The notes under the pieces are model-generated. The model was not told the DNA's origin, made no database searches, and saw only the letters and a program-made list of their open reading frames with translations. DNA of 64,000 nucleotides from positions 1,364,001 through 1,428,000 of the forward strand of contig JAGMVK010000003.1 in assembly GCA_020747065.1 (NCBI GenBank). The letters are read 5' to 3'. How positions within the stretch are numbered: position 1 is the first letter of the stretch; every line of letters begins with the position of its first letter. The stretch comes from Cadophora sp. MPI-SDFR-AT-0126. Its lineage: Eukaryota; Ascomycota; Leotiomycetes; Helotiales; Ploettnerulaceae. Position numbers and translations under genes: made by a program. Positions 36,226 through 48,646 of the stretch are shown one piece after another.

Positions 36226-39200
36226 TATCTAGACGGTGAATGGCGTGTGAATCTAGGAGTGGACCATCACCGTCGTGGCGTATTGTCAATGATCAAAGGA
36301 AAGAGAGTAAGATAGCGGGCTCGAAGATCTGAATGTGTGGTGTTGCGTGAAGCAATTCTTGTGCGAGGGTAGAAGTGAAAGAGCAATCTGAGGTTCACAG
36401 AATCAATACGCGTTGATAGCGATTGTTTTGAACACCGGAGTAGGCCTAGTAGTTCCGACTGTTGATGTTGATGAAGCTCGTCAACATCGCTAAAGTCACT
36501 TTGCTCCATCCCCTGACCGGCCACAGCACAACAGCCAAGGAAGCTTTTTACACCATTCTTGCACCCTTTGAATCGCAGCATTCTGGAGAGTAAGTCTTCC
36601 CAGCAAAAGTATTTTTCTATGTTGTGGCTTCAGTTCCAAAGATGCATTTGAGAAGTTAGTCGCAGCAGCATCGCTGATGCCGTAGGGCTGATGAACCTCA
36701 GGCGGACGCTAGCTACTCGAGCCGGCGCTAAATTCTTAGCTCGAAGTGTTAGTGACAGCATATTTTATCTCGAGGAACACCAAAGACCAGACGCAAATTC
36801 AGAAAATATCTGCCAAACAGCTTCTGATTCGGCTTTCTTTTTGACTGGAAGTGAGATATTTGAGTAGAATCTTCGCTTGTGACGAGGGAAGCTGAGCAAT
36901 GAAAGCAACTCATTAACAGGTCGGTCCCGGCATATGCTTGAATTGTGAAACCTAGTCTGGTAACGCACTGCAGCAGTCGTTGTCCTCAGTCCAATAGTCA
37001 ATCGTGTCAGATTTGGTATGATCTCTCGACGAAATTTGTCTAAGAGTAGATTGCCAGCCACGCCACTGGCCCCTTTTCTACATTTTTGGCAGACATTCGG
37101 TTCGAAGCAAACAGGCAAATTATTCGCTATCCACACTCCACTTTTTGAAAGATATGAGGACAAGAAGCTGCAGCGAATCCGATAGACCGAGAAAGAAATT
37201 TCGCAAGATGAGAATCTCAAAGAAACGATAATTCAGGATGATTGAGGTGGATAAATCAAAACAGTACTGGATATGGTCTGCGTGGGTCTCGTGGAGCCAG
37301 GATGTAGTCGGGCAATGCATACCCTCCTGTTGATGGACTTTGATGTGTGAATGTCCAAAGCGGTAGGAGAAGGCTTCCGCCAGAGACGAAGCACAGTTTT
37401 CGGATATTACGACATTCTTGTTGCGCTCTTCTAGCCTGTTAGTCGCAAATGTTCTGCGCCAGAGTCCACGATCACTGAGCAGGGATTTGGTAGGCGGCAG
37501 AGGCAAAGCAGGTCCAACTTGACCATGGCAAGACGTTGCCCTTGCTTGCTCATCAGCTGCACAAGTATTCACAAAAGACACGAGGAGTCTTTGAGCCGAT
37601 CCAAGTTTGGGTTTAGGAGGTAGTTCCTGTTTGGCATTAATGGATTTGCTATACTTTGTTGCATTACCCAGGATCTTCGAGTCTCCTTTGCATAAACACC
37701 GCAAAAGTAGACAGATCATATATAAGCACATTTCGTATTGAAGCGAGTCGTTCTCGAGTAGTACCATCTCGCTTGCAAGTCGCGACAGCTTTAGTCACAA
37801 CTGGCGAGTAGGCGTAATTTTCGTTCGGCGGTTCCAGCCTTTTATTTCTCATGTTCTTTGAGCTTCTCCAGACTTGGTGGCAAGAAAGTCATGGCCAGTA
37901 TTCAAATGGGATGCTATGTTCACTGGGTTTACAATCCCTTCGAAAGCTTTTGATCCAAAAACTTCTCAGTGATCTTGTACAAAGGATCGAATAAGAGACT
38001 TGATATGCTACTGTTGCTGTCTATTTGTGCAGTGTCTTGAGCGTGGGTGAGAAACTCCTCGAATAGTGCCCCGCTCGCTTGTGTTGACTTTGGGTGAAGA
38101 CGGAAGTTGCGGACCTCCTAAAAGACCTTGGCTTTCTGTGGCCAATGGCCCTTCAGATTGAGCCTTCTAGAAGTGCTAGAGTCCGTACAAGAGAAAACAG
38201 AAGAGATCTGAATAACTGAACCTTGTCGCAACTTTTATCATGGTCTGTTGTTGTGGGCTGTAGATTTTTGACTCTCGGGCACAGGCACTGGGAACAACGT
38301 TCATTCGCTTGTGTCAACTGCCCTCTGCAGTATCCTCAGGAGCCATTCGAACCGCATGGTTCACAGCTGCTGAGTTTGGTTCTACTGCCCAACAGATCAG
38401 ATAAGGTTTGCGTTGTTATCATTTTGTTTCTTAGAGATTCCATTCGAGCAACATATGAGGTTTGTTTTGTGGTACTCGGTTTCCTTGTCGAACTTGCATT
38501 AGAGAAGGAGAAGCAATGAAGCCATTTGCAAGTGATATTATCAAGTTTGTGACTCTTGATCTTTGTGCTGCCATTGTTGTTGATGTTGTTTCTTGGAGGT
38601 CTCAATATCATGATCATTCGCTTGTGCTGTCGCTTGTGAGCTTAGAAAGAACACCCGTCCGTTGAAAAAGGAAGAGGCAGTTTTCGGAAGGGGCAGGAAC
38701 GCCTCAAGCATTGAACTGACATCCAGGACGGGAAGGAACAGTGTGCAACATTTGAGTAGGACCGCTGTAATGTGATGCACGGGAAAGCTCGGGCAGCTTA
38801 AGTTTGGGTAGAGTATGAGATCAGGTATCCAATACATTCGAAGAGAGGGACCCCGTTCTCCAATGGGTTCTTTCCAGTGGAGAATGAGAAATGTTTACTA
38901 TCATTTTTATGAAAGCATGAGATGCCCATGAATTCGTGTAGCTAGCATTTGCTCCTATGCCATGGGGACGCGCCTGTCTTGTTTGAGGCTGCGTTTGGCT
39001 GCGAGTGGTCTACGGTATAAGATTGGGGCGTCGATACCTTGCGCCAAACATCCTTGGAAATCTTACTGGAAGTGCTTCTTAGTACTTCGCATACCTTCCA
39101 TTCCTGACCCAGATCACGTCCTAGAGTCAATCAAAGAAGCGGAAGTAGGTTGCATCTAGACATTACAATCAAGAAGACAACATTTTATTAGTCAACAAAG

Positions 39201-39359
39201 AGCTTCCGGGATAGATACATCAGACCGCAATCAAAACTAACGAGCGTACTGGTCCCACGATACATAGCGCATAAGCAATTTGGGTATTTAAGTATGTTTG
39301 TCCAAATCTTCTTCATTCACATTCACAGGAGTCTTACATCATGTCCTCTCGTATAATCA
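36226..39359. other. Gene-poor 3.1 kb stretch
   Basis: Between the start of the long kinase-fusion frame and the stop of the membrane protein. The longest frame is 215 codons on the minus strand (37120-37767, true ATG), overlapped by a 151-codon frame in another phase (36765-37220). Neither has recognisable motifs and their composition (many Cys, Phe, Leu runs) is not convincing. I list them here rather than as genes. No RNA gene or transposon ends seen. Confidence 0.4.
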
Positions 39360-40955
39360 TCAACCAGGCAGTCTGGTCATACCCTGGTTCCTCTTTGCTT
39401 GATCAGACACCCACTGACTCGGTGTCCGGTAGTGGGGCATGGATTTCTCCGTGTCGGCTCGAGAGTATCGTGCCACGGTCACAGAGTCGTCCCATTGCCC
39501 TCCAGCTTCTATGTCTAATCTTTGGTTCGGAGGCATGGTATCTGCATCTACTCTCCCTGTAGGCCAAGCGGAGTTTCCACTGTTCGAAGGAAATACTCCA
39601 GAGATGGCTGTTGCATTACTAGCGATGTTGTTTCCGCTTGCACTTCTCATATGACCTCGGTTTGGCTCTGGCATGTTGGCTTGTCGTTGTGTAGCAGAGC
39701 GCATGAGACCACCTGTCAACTCTCGTGGTGCAAGTAGATCGGCCCGGACTCGTCCCAGGCGTTCTTGCCGGTCTACAGCATTGTTGGTCAGAGCTGAGCG
39801 TCTTGGGTCTGGATCTGGATCGGCGAAGGGGTTCTCTTCTGGCGGTGGGGCCTGTTGTCTGGCTGGCGGTGGGATGTAGGTGGGAAGAGGACCGCTCGAC
39901 TGTACTACAGCCATCTGAGGAGGTCCGCCTGGTGAGGAGCTGTGATCGCTGCCACCCCAGATGGAACGGGTACCATTGGTGAAGCTGGTTGTATTTTCAA
40001 GTTTCCGTTGGCATATTCTTCGGTAAAGCATCAGGCCCACATATACGAGGACAGCAAAGACAGCTGCAATAGAAGTTAGTATATACACAGATACTGTGAA
40101 AGAAATCTCAGTACGTACCTCCCACGGAGATGACTATAATTACTGTTTCAACGCCTTTCGAGAGTCCATTATCTTTTGACGGTGTCTCCGTTGTCTGTGC
40201 ATCATTGGTCTCCCCCAATGCATTTGCTGGAGTTGGTGCCTTGGTTGTTGCTGATGCAGATGCAGATGATGAGATGAAGGCTGTAGCAGTAGTCGATACC
40301 ATGAAAGTAGATGTCAAGCCACCATTTGGTTGAACATTCACAGGTGATGTTGAGATCGCCGTGTTCGAAGTTACTACTGCCGAGGAGGATACCGGAACTG
40401 AAGATGGAGGTGGAGGCTGGTTTCTGTTGCCCTGTATTGAAGTGTTCGGATCCACTGGTGGTGTAGACACTGATGTTGATGCAGTAATGCTCTTACTCGT
40501 CAATAGTGTAGCCTGCGCTGGAGGAAGAATTGCTGTCTGTATTTGATCAATATCAAACAGGATACATTGGAGACCATTTAACTTACGAGTGTTGGAACAA
40601 CGCGGCCAGATGATGAGCTTGTCAACAACGTCGCTTGCGCTGGTGGGAGAATAGCAGTCTACCATCGAATGAGTTGGGGGAAGGAAAGGATGGGAGACTC
40701 CGAACTCACAAGCGTTGGGACAACAACAGGCGGAGCAATTGACGCAGTTGAAGCTGGAGGAGGTTGAGTTTGTGCCTGGCCTGAAGGGCTGGTTGAAGAC
40801 TCGTCGTCACTACTCTCAGATTCGATCCCATCCGTTACGCTGTCCGATTCTGGTGAGATGGTCGCAGGTGCTTGACGACGAAGAGCTTGTCGCCTCCTCC
40901 TTCTCATGATCCGCTCAGGATCCCTGACTGGGAATGTGAACCTCTCTGTAGACAT
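39360..40955 (-). CDS. Single-pass Ser/Thr-rich membrane protein
   Basis: Exons 40955-40710, 40658-40587, 40536-40119 and 40063-39360; 479 residues. No cleavable signal peptide: the start is basic (RRRRRQALRRQ) followed by an acidic Ser-rich patch. A long Ser/Thr/Pro/Ala-rich region, probably O-glycosylated, precedes one membrane helix (TVIIVISVGAVFAVLVYVG, made by splicing exons 3 and 4). A basic stop-transfer stretch (LYRRICQRK) and a disordered Pro-rich cytoplasmic tail follow. This layout resembles fungal Mid2/Wsc-type wall-stress sensors or Msb-like mucins, but no Wsc cysteine domain is present, so function is unknown. Exon 2 and the start of exon 3 are tandem copies (TAILPPAQATLLTS in both), each preceded by VVPTL at the exon end. 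Confidence 0.8.
40587..40710 (-). repeat. Start of tandem exon duplication in membrane-protein gene
   Basis: Exon 2 (40658-40587) encodes TAILPPAQATLLTS plus SSSGRVVPTL; exon 3 begins with the same TAILPPAQATLLTS. The end of exon 1 (VVPTL) equals the end of exon 2. Introns of 51 and 50 bp sit at identical codon positions. This indicates duplication of an exon-plus-intron unit, with the third-codon positions now diverged. Confidence 0.75.
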
Positions 40956-42958
40956 CTTGATGATTATATTAAGAATTGGAATCCAGCTCCTGTGTTAGGC
41001 TGAACAAAATGTGACATTCAAAAAGAACAGATGAAAATTGGCACTGCCAGTGACTAGAAAGACAATCGAGAAGACCAGCTTGGCTAGAAAGCAATCAGTC
41101 TAGAAAGTTGGAATAAGAATCGAAAGGGTCAAGAAGGACAAGACAAGACGAGACATGATGGATACCGGGGAGAAAGTGTACTCATGAACAAGTAGTTAGC
41201 CGCTGGGGCAATGAGAGTAGCTAAGTGTGGCCAAGCAATTAGATGGAACTGTCAAGTGGATGTCACAGTGATTGACGCATGAAACTGCTGGCGAACAGAG
41301 TTCTGTAGCCTGTACCACCAACGCACTCAGAGGGAGTAGAGATCCGTCGTCGTTAGCGTGTAGCATGAGGGATGGGACAATGCCAATATTCTGGGCGTTT
41401 TGGCTTCGGCTGTGGTGGCAAAGGATGAGACAGCCGAGAATCTTGGTATTCGGGAATTTTAGACGACAGGGTCCAAATCCCTGCTTAGTCCTCACGGTTT
41501 GTTTACACCAGCGAGTGCAGTCGAATAGCACAGGCTCGGCAGTGACTCGCCTGTGCTCTTGGGATCGGCAGGGGGCGTTTACGAAGTAAGTATTCGCGCG
41601 GCCAAGCTAGAACAAGCAACTGAGCACACGAGCTGCTCCAAATTGGGGCACGTCTCCCAACCCCAGAAGAAATGCAGCCTCAAGATATCAAATGCTGAGG
41701 GCAATTCCAAATTTTGGGACAAGGAGATCTTCGATGACGTCCATTTCACGGGTTGTTGAGAACCCGACCACATCCTTCCCCCCACCCACATTCTGTCTCG
41801 AAGAGTTCTACGAGTAAGACCACTTCATCGATCTGTTCTTCACAGGATGGTTCCGCTTGTCACGGTATTAGCAATGTCACCAGCACCATTACCAGTAATG
41901 TCATCAACACCGAGTGGGCACATGCATCCGATGAACGAATTATCGGCACAATAGGTCTGCTTCCTGGTGTTTAACAAGGATCTGGTTGGCCTCAGACGTG
42001 CTGAAACATTCTCGGTTGCTCGACCACAAAGCGCCATCGGCACCTGGCCACGGCCTGTTTGAGGTCATAATTAAGATCTTGATGAAATGGGTGGTAAAAG
42101 TTGTCCCAACTTTCAGACGATCCTTTTTTGCTCCTGTGGCCAGTAGATTGGAAGGATCAAAAATGTTAGCCACAAGAAGGAACAAAAATATGTTTGTGGC
42201 TATTTGAAACAGAGAAACACCCAATAACCCACCAACACCATAAGTCTAATCCGCTTAATTGGAGATGATTGAGAGAGTGGATAGGCGGGAGGATGTATCC
42301 CCAAGGCGGAGCGTGGAGAAAAATGGGTCCCATGTCTGAAAATCCAGTCACTGACGGAACCTCGCCACTCACATCGTGTTCATAGCATATTGGATATGCT
42401 GCTGTGACCGAAATAGGGCGGGTGGTAGATCTGAGTCGAATGTTGCTTCGCATTTTACGATTCAGCTTTCTTTCTCTTCCTGTCAAATACGGCATTCTCG
42501 GATCCTGAGGTCATCTAATGCATCGGACCTATCAAGCAATCAGTGTATGAGAAGAGCTGAAAGTCAGAGAGCATGTTAGGAAAGAAGAGACTAACTGTAT
42601 CCCGCAATTCCCCCAACTCTTGGTGTCTTGTGGTCGTTAGCTCTGGAGCACTTTTCCTTGGCTGGAGACATAATGGTAGCTCCAGCTGGTCAAACCAGCA
42701 GGCTTGGCTGAATTCAAGACTCAATCTTGCCGACAAGAGTCTTGGTATATTCTGGCGTTTCCTTGGATACTGAGAGACGTCTGGTCTCCACGATGGTAAC
42801 AAGATTGCTGGGATGACACTGCTTGGCGTCCGATTTTCACAGAGTATAATTTCGGCGTCATTCCTTTGACAATTTAGAACGAGATTCAATGTTCAGCTCA
42901 GGAGATGCCAACAGGCGAGGGTTCGATGATGGAGGGCATTTCAAGCTTTGTGCTTCGA
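40956..42958. other. Gene-poor stretch
   Basis: Holds the promoter of the minus-strand membrane protein and then only short overlapping frames on both strands, none with motifs or plausible introns. No RNA gene or terminal repeats seen. Confidence 0.4.
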
Positions 42959-43480
42959 TCAGCCGATGCTCTCATCGGATAAGCCTCTTGTCCTCGTTGA
43001 AAGTTCCTTTCCGTCCAAATTCACCGCTTCCCCTCTCATAAGTGCATGTACGTAGGTCTTCCCAACGAGTTTGGCTACTACATGTTCTTGTCTCAGCACG
43101 AACAACACAGAGCAGCCGTAAGAAACATATACTTGATCACCAAGCTTATCAAGTATCGGTGCAAGGCCAATGTAACCTTTTCGGAGAAGAAGATTCTCCG
43201 ATTTGTTGTAACTGTCACAACATAGGTTTCCAAACCCCAAGCCAGATGCCCTGTAACATCAGCATCCCAGAATGCTTGGTATTTGGCAGGCGTCAAGTGC
43301 CGATATCTTGCACCTCTGTCAATCATGACAGTCCGAAGTAATGCCTCGACAATACCGCCACCGCTACCATATGGTGCATCGACTCGGTGGTATTCGGCTT
43401 CTCTGCCTTTTCTCCGCACGAGCCGCTTGTGTGTCTTGCACTTCGCTGCCTCCGCATCGATGATGCTGCTGTCACTGGTG
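42959..43480 (-). pseudogene. HET-family C-terminal relic
   Basis: Two minus-strand frames (43419-43093 and 43240-42959) together spell the C-terminal region usual in HET-domain proteins: ALLRTVMIDRG...LTPAKYQAFWDA, then KGYIGLAPILDKLGDQVYV, VLFVLR and KLVGKTYVHALMRGEAV. Continuity is lost at an A run on the coding strand (43178-43181 as T on +): four As are present where five would keep the frame through SEKGYIGL. No HET domain is found upstream, so this looks like a truncated, frameshifted remnant. A GTAAGT donor near 43507 hints at an old intron. A sequencing error in the homopolymer is an alternative for the frameshift, but the missing N-terminus remains. Confidence 0.6.
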
Positions 43481-44927
43481 GGCCAATCATAAGGTTTAGG
43501 GACTTACCGAAGGTGTCGAAGATTGTTCCTGCCGGCCTTTGTGTTCAGGGATCATCAGACTTATGAAGAAGTACATCATCCAAACCGAGAAGCATTTCGA
43601 GAGGAATATCTCTGTGTCGTCATCTCTCCTCTCTAAAGTCACTCTTCAAGACTGCTGATTTTCCAATTGAGAGTCCACAAGCTGTCAAGATCGAATTCGT
43701 TTTAATTAACAGAGGCGCTTGGAGGGGCCTGGGTATCGGCGGGTAAAGCCATAAATGGCATGTTGAATAATTTTCAGATAGTACCCTCACATTATCCCAA
43801 CACCCAAAATGCAGTCTACTCAGGTGCCCCTGGAGGAAGCCTGGAATTGAAAGTTGTTTCTGGTACAGTGTAAGAGGAAGAGGATGTATTGGCTAGGCAC
43901 ATACAATGTGTATATTCATGGATTTGAAATAGCACTGTGGAACTTCGAAGCCATCAGTTGAAACAAAATTGGTGAGATGGGATTTCTGGTGGGCGGTAGG
44001 TTTCAAGCAAGCTTGGGAGTTCGCAACAGCAGCAAAGCATTAAATACAGACACTAGAGCCATTGAAGGGCCTCTGTGAATCAAGTGGCGCCTGATTGGAA
44101 ATACACACTTGCTGTCCATGTGTATTAAAACCAAAGTCATCTAAAAATTATATTAAGCGAGCCGGATCGTCAACAACCGGGTCCCATGGGATGATTCTTT
44201 ATAAAAACACAAAACATGCGCATCTCGTACTTCTGGTTCTTCACAGAACTAACGATCAATATTTTGGCATAAGCAGATCCTTTGCAGCTGCCCAAATGGT
44301 TATCAAAGATTAAGGCCATCCCTGTGGTGATGGATGCTGTTCAAGTAAATTGTGACTAGCCGCAAGTCAATCGGAACTCGTAGTCATGCTTGTATCCAGG
44401 TATCCTAGAGAGAATGCTACAAACAATTCTGTTTGCTGGGTCTTTCGAAGTGAAGTACGAATTGATGGTTTCGGAAAAGATAACAATATGTGAGCTGACA
44501 TTCATGCCAGGATTTGTGATGGTCTATGCCCTTTCCTCTAATCTGGTAACCAATGCTCTCAGACTCTGTTGAACTCATTCACTAATCCCTCTTCATTATG
44601 TGATGAATAGTTTCTCATCGCAGTTTTTGACCCTCACTGAATGTACTATAGTGACGATCTCGACATTCAAGTGGACGTTCTTCGGTATGGACAAGATAAA
44701 TCATGACTCCTCACAGCATGCACATCGAGGTGTCTATTTGCGACCACGTCCAACAAACAGCTATTCTAAGGCGTAGAAAGAAGGTATTTTTAGTAGAATG
44801 TACATCTCAAAACCTTACCTAGCCCAATCCCCATTTCCTTTCACCTTTCTCATTATTCTCTGTCACATTCTTCCTTGTTGATGTACTTTCACTCTTTCAG
44901 TGATCATTCCTTGCCTAGCACTGCAGA
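43481..44927. other. Gene-poor stretch upstream of the HET relic
   Basis: AT-richer sequence with only short frames. I searched for the missing HET domain on the minus strand and did not find it. No other feature is supported. Confidence 0.35.
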
Positions 44928-45326
44928 ATGAAGCCCCTTTCGATATCTGTGGTGAATATCAACATGGTTCACACTGATTCCGAATGGCGGACTGCCAAAG
45001 AGGTTGTTGAAAGTGCTCTCAGCGAAACCATTTATGAGTGCCAGAGCCTCGAACGACTGCCTGGGGGCTTTATCAACTTCACCTTTTGCGACAAACCTGC
45101 AACGCCAATTGATGGCCACAGAATGACTGTTGTGGTAAAAATGACGGAAGATAAATTGAAAATAGAAGAAACAACGGGCGAGGAATTTACCCTCCACAAA
45201 ACCCGTAATGTGAGCGGCCATCTCTCAGTATCCCATGGAGACAATCGCGCGGCAAGACTTAGAAGGGCTTCAGCTAACGTCGGGTTTCGTATTCATAGCA
45301 CTACGAACATCAAGTACGTACGATAA
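44928..45326 (+). pseudogene. Possible phosphotransferase (APH-like) N-lobe fragment
   Basis: A 132-codon frame from a true ATG. The segment ECQSLERLPGGFINFTFC, then DGHRMTVVVKMTEDKL, resembles the N-lobe of fungal aminoglycoside-phosphotransferase-like kinases (an S-x-E-R-L-x-G-G-x-x-N-F strand and a VVK lysine strand). The catalytic loop and C-lobe expected in the next 600 bp are not visible in any frame. It could be a decayed gene, a very short ORF, or a chance likeness; I favour a fragment with low confidence. Confidence 0.35.
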
Positions 45327-46605
45327 GATGATGTACTGCGGCGTGCATCTCATCATCTGGCCATGCCGTACGGAGTGGTCTAAAAGCTCGAAGCTTATGG
45401 ATTGTATTGCTTACGGGTGCGATATTCTGGAAAATGCTCTTAGAGGTAATGCGGATCGGTTCGAAGAAGGCATATTTGGTAAGCTCTTCTGAACAGGAGG
45501 AAACCCTTGGGTAGAAGTGCTCCTGTCAAAGCATCTAGAACATCAAAATTACCAAATGTGTTTAGTCCGCTCCGGTCTTTTTCGTACAGTAGATCGCTGC
45601 ACTGGTTATTTCAAGCGGAAAGGGTTCCCTGACGAGGAGGTGTTTGTGTATATTTTTGTAGCGAGGACATTTTTGGGGCTATAGAAACCGTAAATGTATC
45701 GACTTCTCCTATCCACTCATTGTTTGCTCACCTCGGCGACTATGCCTGGCCATAAATGTAATAAGCAAACGTTGACAATGAAGTGTCATCATTTCTGCTT
45801 ACACCAGATTGAATTATTTGGGAAAACCGCTAGCTGAAGACCTGGACGTGGGTCACCCTCATGGTATCCATAAAATCAAAAACTCTTTGGACCACAAGCG
45901 CTCCGTCTACGCTACGACGGAAGTAGAATATCAGAAGTACACAAAATCTGGTACAGAAGCTGCTTTTATCAACGTCCAGCAAGGGGATGACAATCTACTC
46001 CTCAAAATCGATCGAAAAATCAACAAAGAGAGCATCTAAACTATTCTCGAGCAAATTCGCATCCTCCAAACATGGCCATGGCCATTGGCACCAAGAAATG
46101 CCTCACTGAAGTGTAAAGAGTGACACGGGACAGTCTAGCGACCAGATACAGCAAGCGAGGGGTGTGCCGAGAAGTAAACAACTGGACTGAGATCCCTAAC
46201 CAATGATCAAAAGGACAGCAAATTGGATCAATTGACAAGATTCAATTCGAGATAATATCGTGAGATGGAGAACATCTGGGCTGAAAGACCTCGGTCCACG
46301 CATCTAAAATGGAAGTGATCTGAAGGCGGCCACTTGGTCGTTCAACATGAGGCTTAATTGAGAGCCTCCCCATAGACTGATGATTAAAGCCTTCACAAAA
46401 TATACCCTCGATCAACTTTGCGTACTAAGGTGATCCGAGCCTCTGAGTAGAATGAACTTCGAAGATTGAGGTCAGCAAGCTTGGACCACAAGGCTACGCT
46501 AGACCCTCTTTGGAGGGACCAGATCATTGGAATTCAACCTCAAGCTTCAAGCTTAATTGTGCTGTTCTCACAGAGTTACATGAGATTCAAACCCCATTTT
46601 CCAAC
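45327..46605. other. Gene-poor stretch before the GRASP gene
   Basis: Short frames only (for example 45809-46039 on +, 76 codons, which does not begin with an ATG and has no motif). It should include the GRASP promoter. Nothing further supported. Confidence 0.35.
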
Positions 46606-47809
46606 ATGTTCAACGCACTAAACCGCTTCATATCGCGTCTGGATTCCGATGCTCCTCCGCAAAGATCAGACCACGGCGCATTTGGATTCCAAGTCCTCCG
46701 GAACAAGACACTAGAGCTTGCAATTGAGCCCTGGTTTGATTTCATCGTTGGAATCAATGGCCGTCTAATCGACGATTCAGACCCTACTCTATTCGCACAA
46801 GAGATCAGGAACTGTGCAGGAAGTACGGTCACTCTTGGGCTATGGAGTGCGAAGGTCAGACTCCATACCGAATAAATCCACCACGGCATCTGACAATCAA
46901 CACAGGGCCAGAGAACAAGAACGATTCACATCCCAGTGCCAGCGGAGAACCCAACACTTGGCCTCACTCTACAATGGACATCTATCTCCACCGTCTCGAA
47001 TATCTGGCACATCCTCGACGTACCAGCTAATTCGCCCGCCGATGTTGCAGGTCTACTGCCATACAGTGATTACATTCTCGGGACCCCAGAAGGAGTCTTG
47101 CATGGCGAGAGCGGATTAGGCGAGCTGGTAGAAGACCACATTGGCCGTCCTCTACGACTATATGTATACAACAACGAATACGATGTTACTCGCGAGGTCA
47201 CCATTCACCCAAGCCGTGAGTGGGGAGGAGAGGGAGCTTTGGGCTGTGTTCTGGGTTATGGTGCATTGCACCGATTACCAGCACCTCTAAGTGAGCCTGT
47301 TGCTGGTCCGGGAGAGATGTTGTTCGAGACCGAGAATGCGAGATTCTCGAACGAGGAACCGCGCCCACTGTCTGGTACTGGAGAATACTTTATTCCAGGG
47401 GAGGCTTCTGCGCCTGGAGATTTCTTGGTTCCCGCTCAGATTGTTGCCCCGCCGCCTACGTCTGGTCCTCCAGTCGGTGGTAGGAAAAAGGACAAGAAGC
47501 ATGGGCGGGCTGGACATAGTCCGAACAAGGTTATGGTAAGCTTCTCCTTTCCTGAATTTTGTTTCAAGCAACTTCGGGTGGAAGCGGCTCCATTTCACCA
47601 GATGCCTTGACCAAGATCGAAGAAAATAGACTAACAAGCCTCGACAGGATGATTATTTCATGGAGGGAGAAAAGAAGAGCAGGGAATTAGATCATGCTCC
47701 TAATGCGAGGGTAGCACCACCGCCTCCTCCACCCAAAGCTGGAGGTCCACCCAAGTCTATCGAGACGGAAGAGCAGAAGGATAAAGCAGAGGATAGTGGT
47801 GTTGACTAG
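46606..47809 (+). CDS. GRH1: GRASP65-type Golgi stacking protein
   Basis: Peripheral Golgi/ER-exit-site protein involved in stacking, tethering and unconventional secretion. Exons 46606-46854, 46906-47535 and 47648-47809; 346 residues, like yeast Grh1. Two tandem PDZ-like GRASP domains: the first with GFQVLRNKTLELAIEPWFDF and IGINGRLIDDSDP, the second with TLGLTLQWTSISTVSNIWHI, DVPANSPADVAGLLPYSDYI and LYVYNNEYDVTREVTI. The C-terminal region is Pro-rich and charged (VAPPPPPPKAGGPPKS). The ATG chosen gives MFNALNRFISRL, the usual amphipathic N-terminus; upstream in-frame codons have no better start. Tail to tail with OST2. Confidence 0.95.
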
Positions 47810-47987
47810 ATTCAAGATTTCCCGACTCTTGTAGAACAGAACAAACAGACACCATTGTCTTTCGGATGCCATCTATGCATTGCTCTATGCATGTTATACT
47901 AATTCCGCATTTCAGATGAACTTTTGCTATTCCTACATGCTTTCTTCCATTTTGTGTTTTCCGCACTTCCAGGGGGTATGATACATT

Positions 47988-48646
47988 TCAATTGATGAAG
48001 TTGACGCAGAAGAAATGTAGGATCAAGCTTCCAAATACGTAGTCTGCAAATGCCCTGAGGATATATTAGCAAGAACCCTAATATTACTTTGACAGAGCAT
48101 CGTACCTCTCTGGAGACACCTCACTGAATTCCGCCTTGTTTTCAACGTTTGTCTGTATCCGTAAAGAAGCTACAAAGGTATTAGCCGGCTTTTCTATCTC
48201 TGCAATGGACGAGCAAGACCTACCAGTCAAGACAAACTGGCCAACCGTAGCTGAGAAGCCCGACAGGAAAGCATTGAAAGGCTACCAAAAAGTCAGCACA
48301 AGTCCCGAATGAACTCGTCCTTCTGCAAGCAATCCACCCATTCCCCACATGCAGCAAAGAATAAACTCACATAATTGCCCGCAATGACACAATACACAAA
48401 CTGCAGCACCCCAACGACAACCAAGAAGCTCATGAACACATCAATCAGCTTCGTACGCTGCGGCGTCTTATCCAAATAGTTCTGCCATATACCCAGGGCG
48501 ATCTCCTGCGGCGATTGATTGTTGCTGGACTTGAGGGAGGCTTTGGAAGGTGTGGAAGCTGGGACGGAGCCTGCTGAGGTTACGGAGGTTTGAGTGGTGT
48601 TGGTTGATGATGGGGTTGGTTCACGGGCGGAGCGTTTGGGTGCCAT
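47988..48646 (-). CDS. OST2: Oligosaccharyltransferase subunit OST2/DAD1
   Basis: Small ER-membrane subunit of the N-glycosylation oligosaccharyltransferase. Exons 48646-48371, 48281-48224, 48169-48106 and 48054-47988; 154 residues. After a Ser/Thr-rich N-terminal extension of about 45 residues come the DAD1 segments: [54 protein letters not shown] and the C-terminus [20 protein letters not shown]. Three membrane helices. The gene is split into four short exons; the last three total under 190 nt and are invisible as ORFs. Divergent from TMEM14. Confidence 0.95.

Noticed and set aside
37120..37767. 215-codon minus-strand frame upstream of the membrane protein
   Set aside because: Starts with ATG but has no motif, overlaps a 151-codon frame in another phase, and its composition is not like neighbouring genes. 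Kept as a note only.
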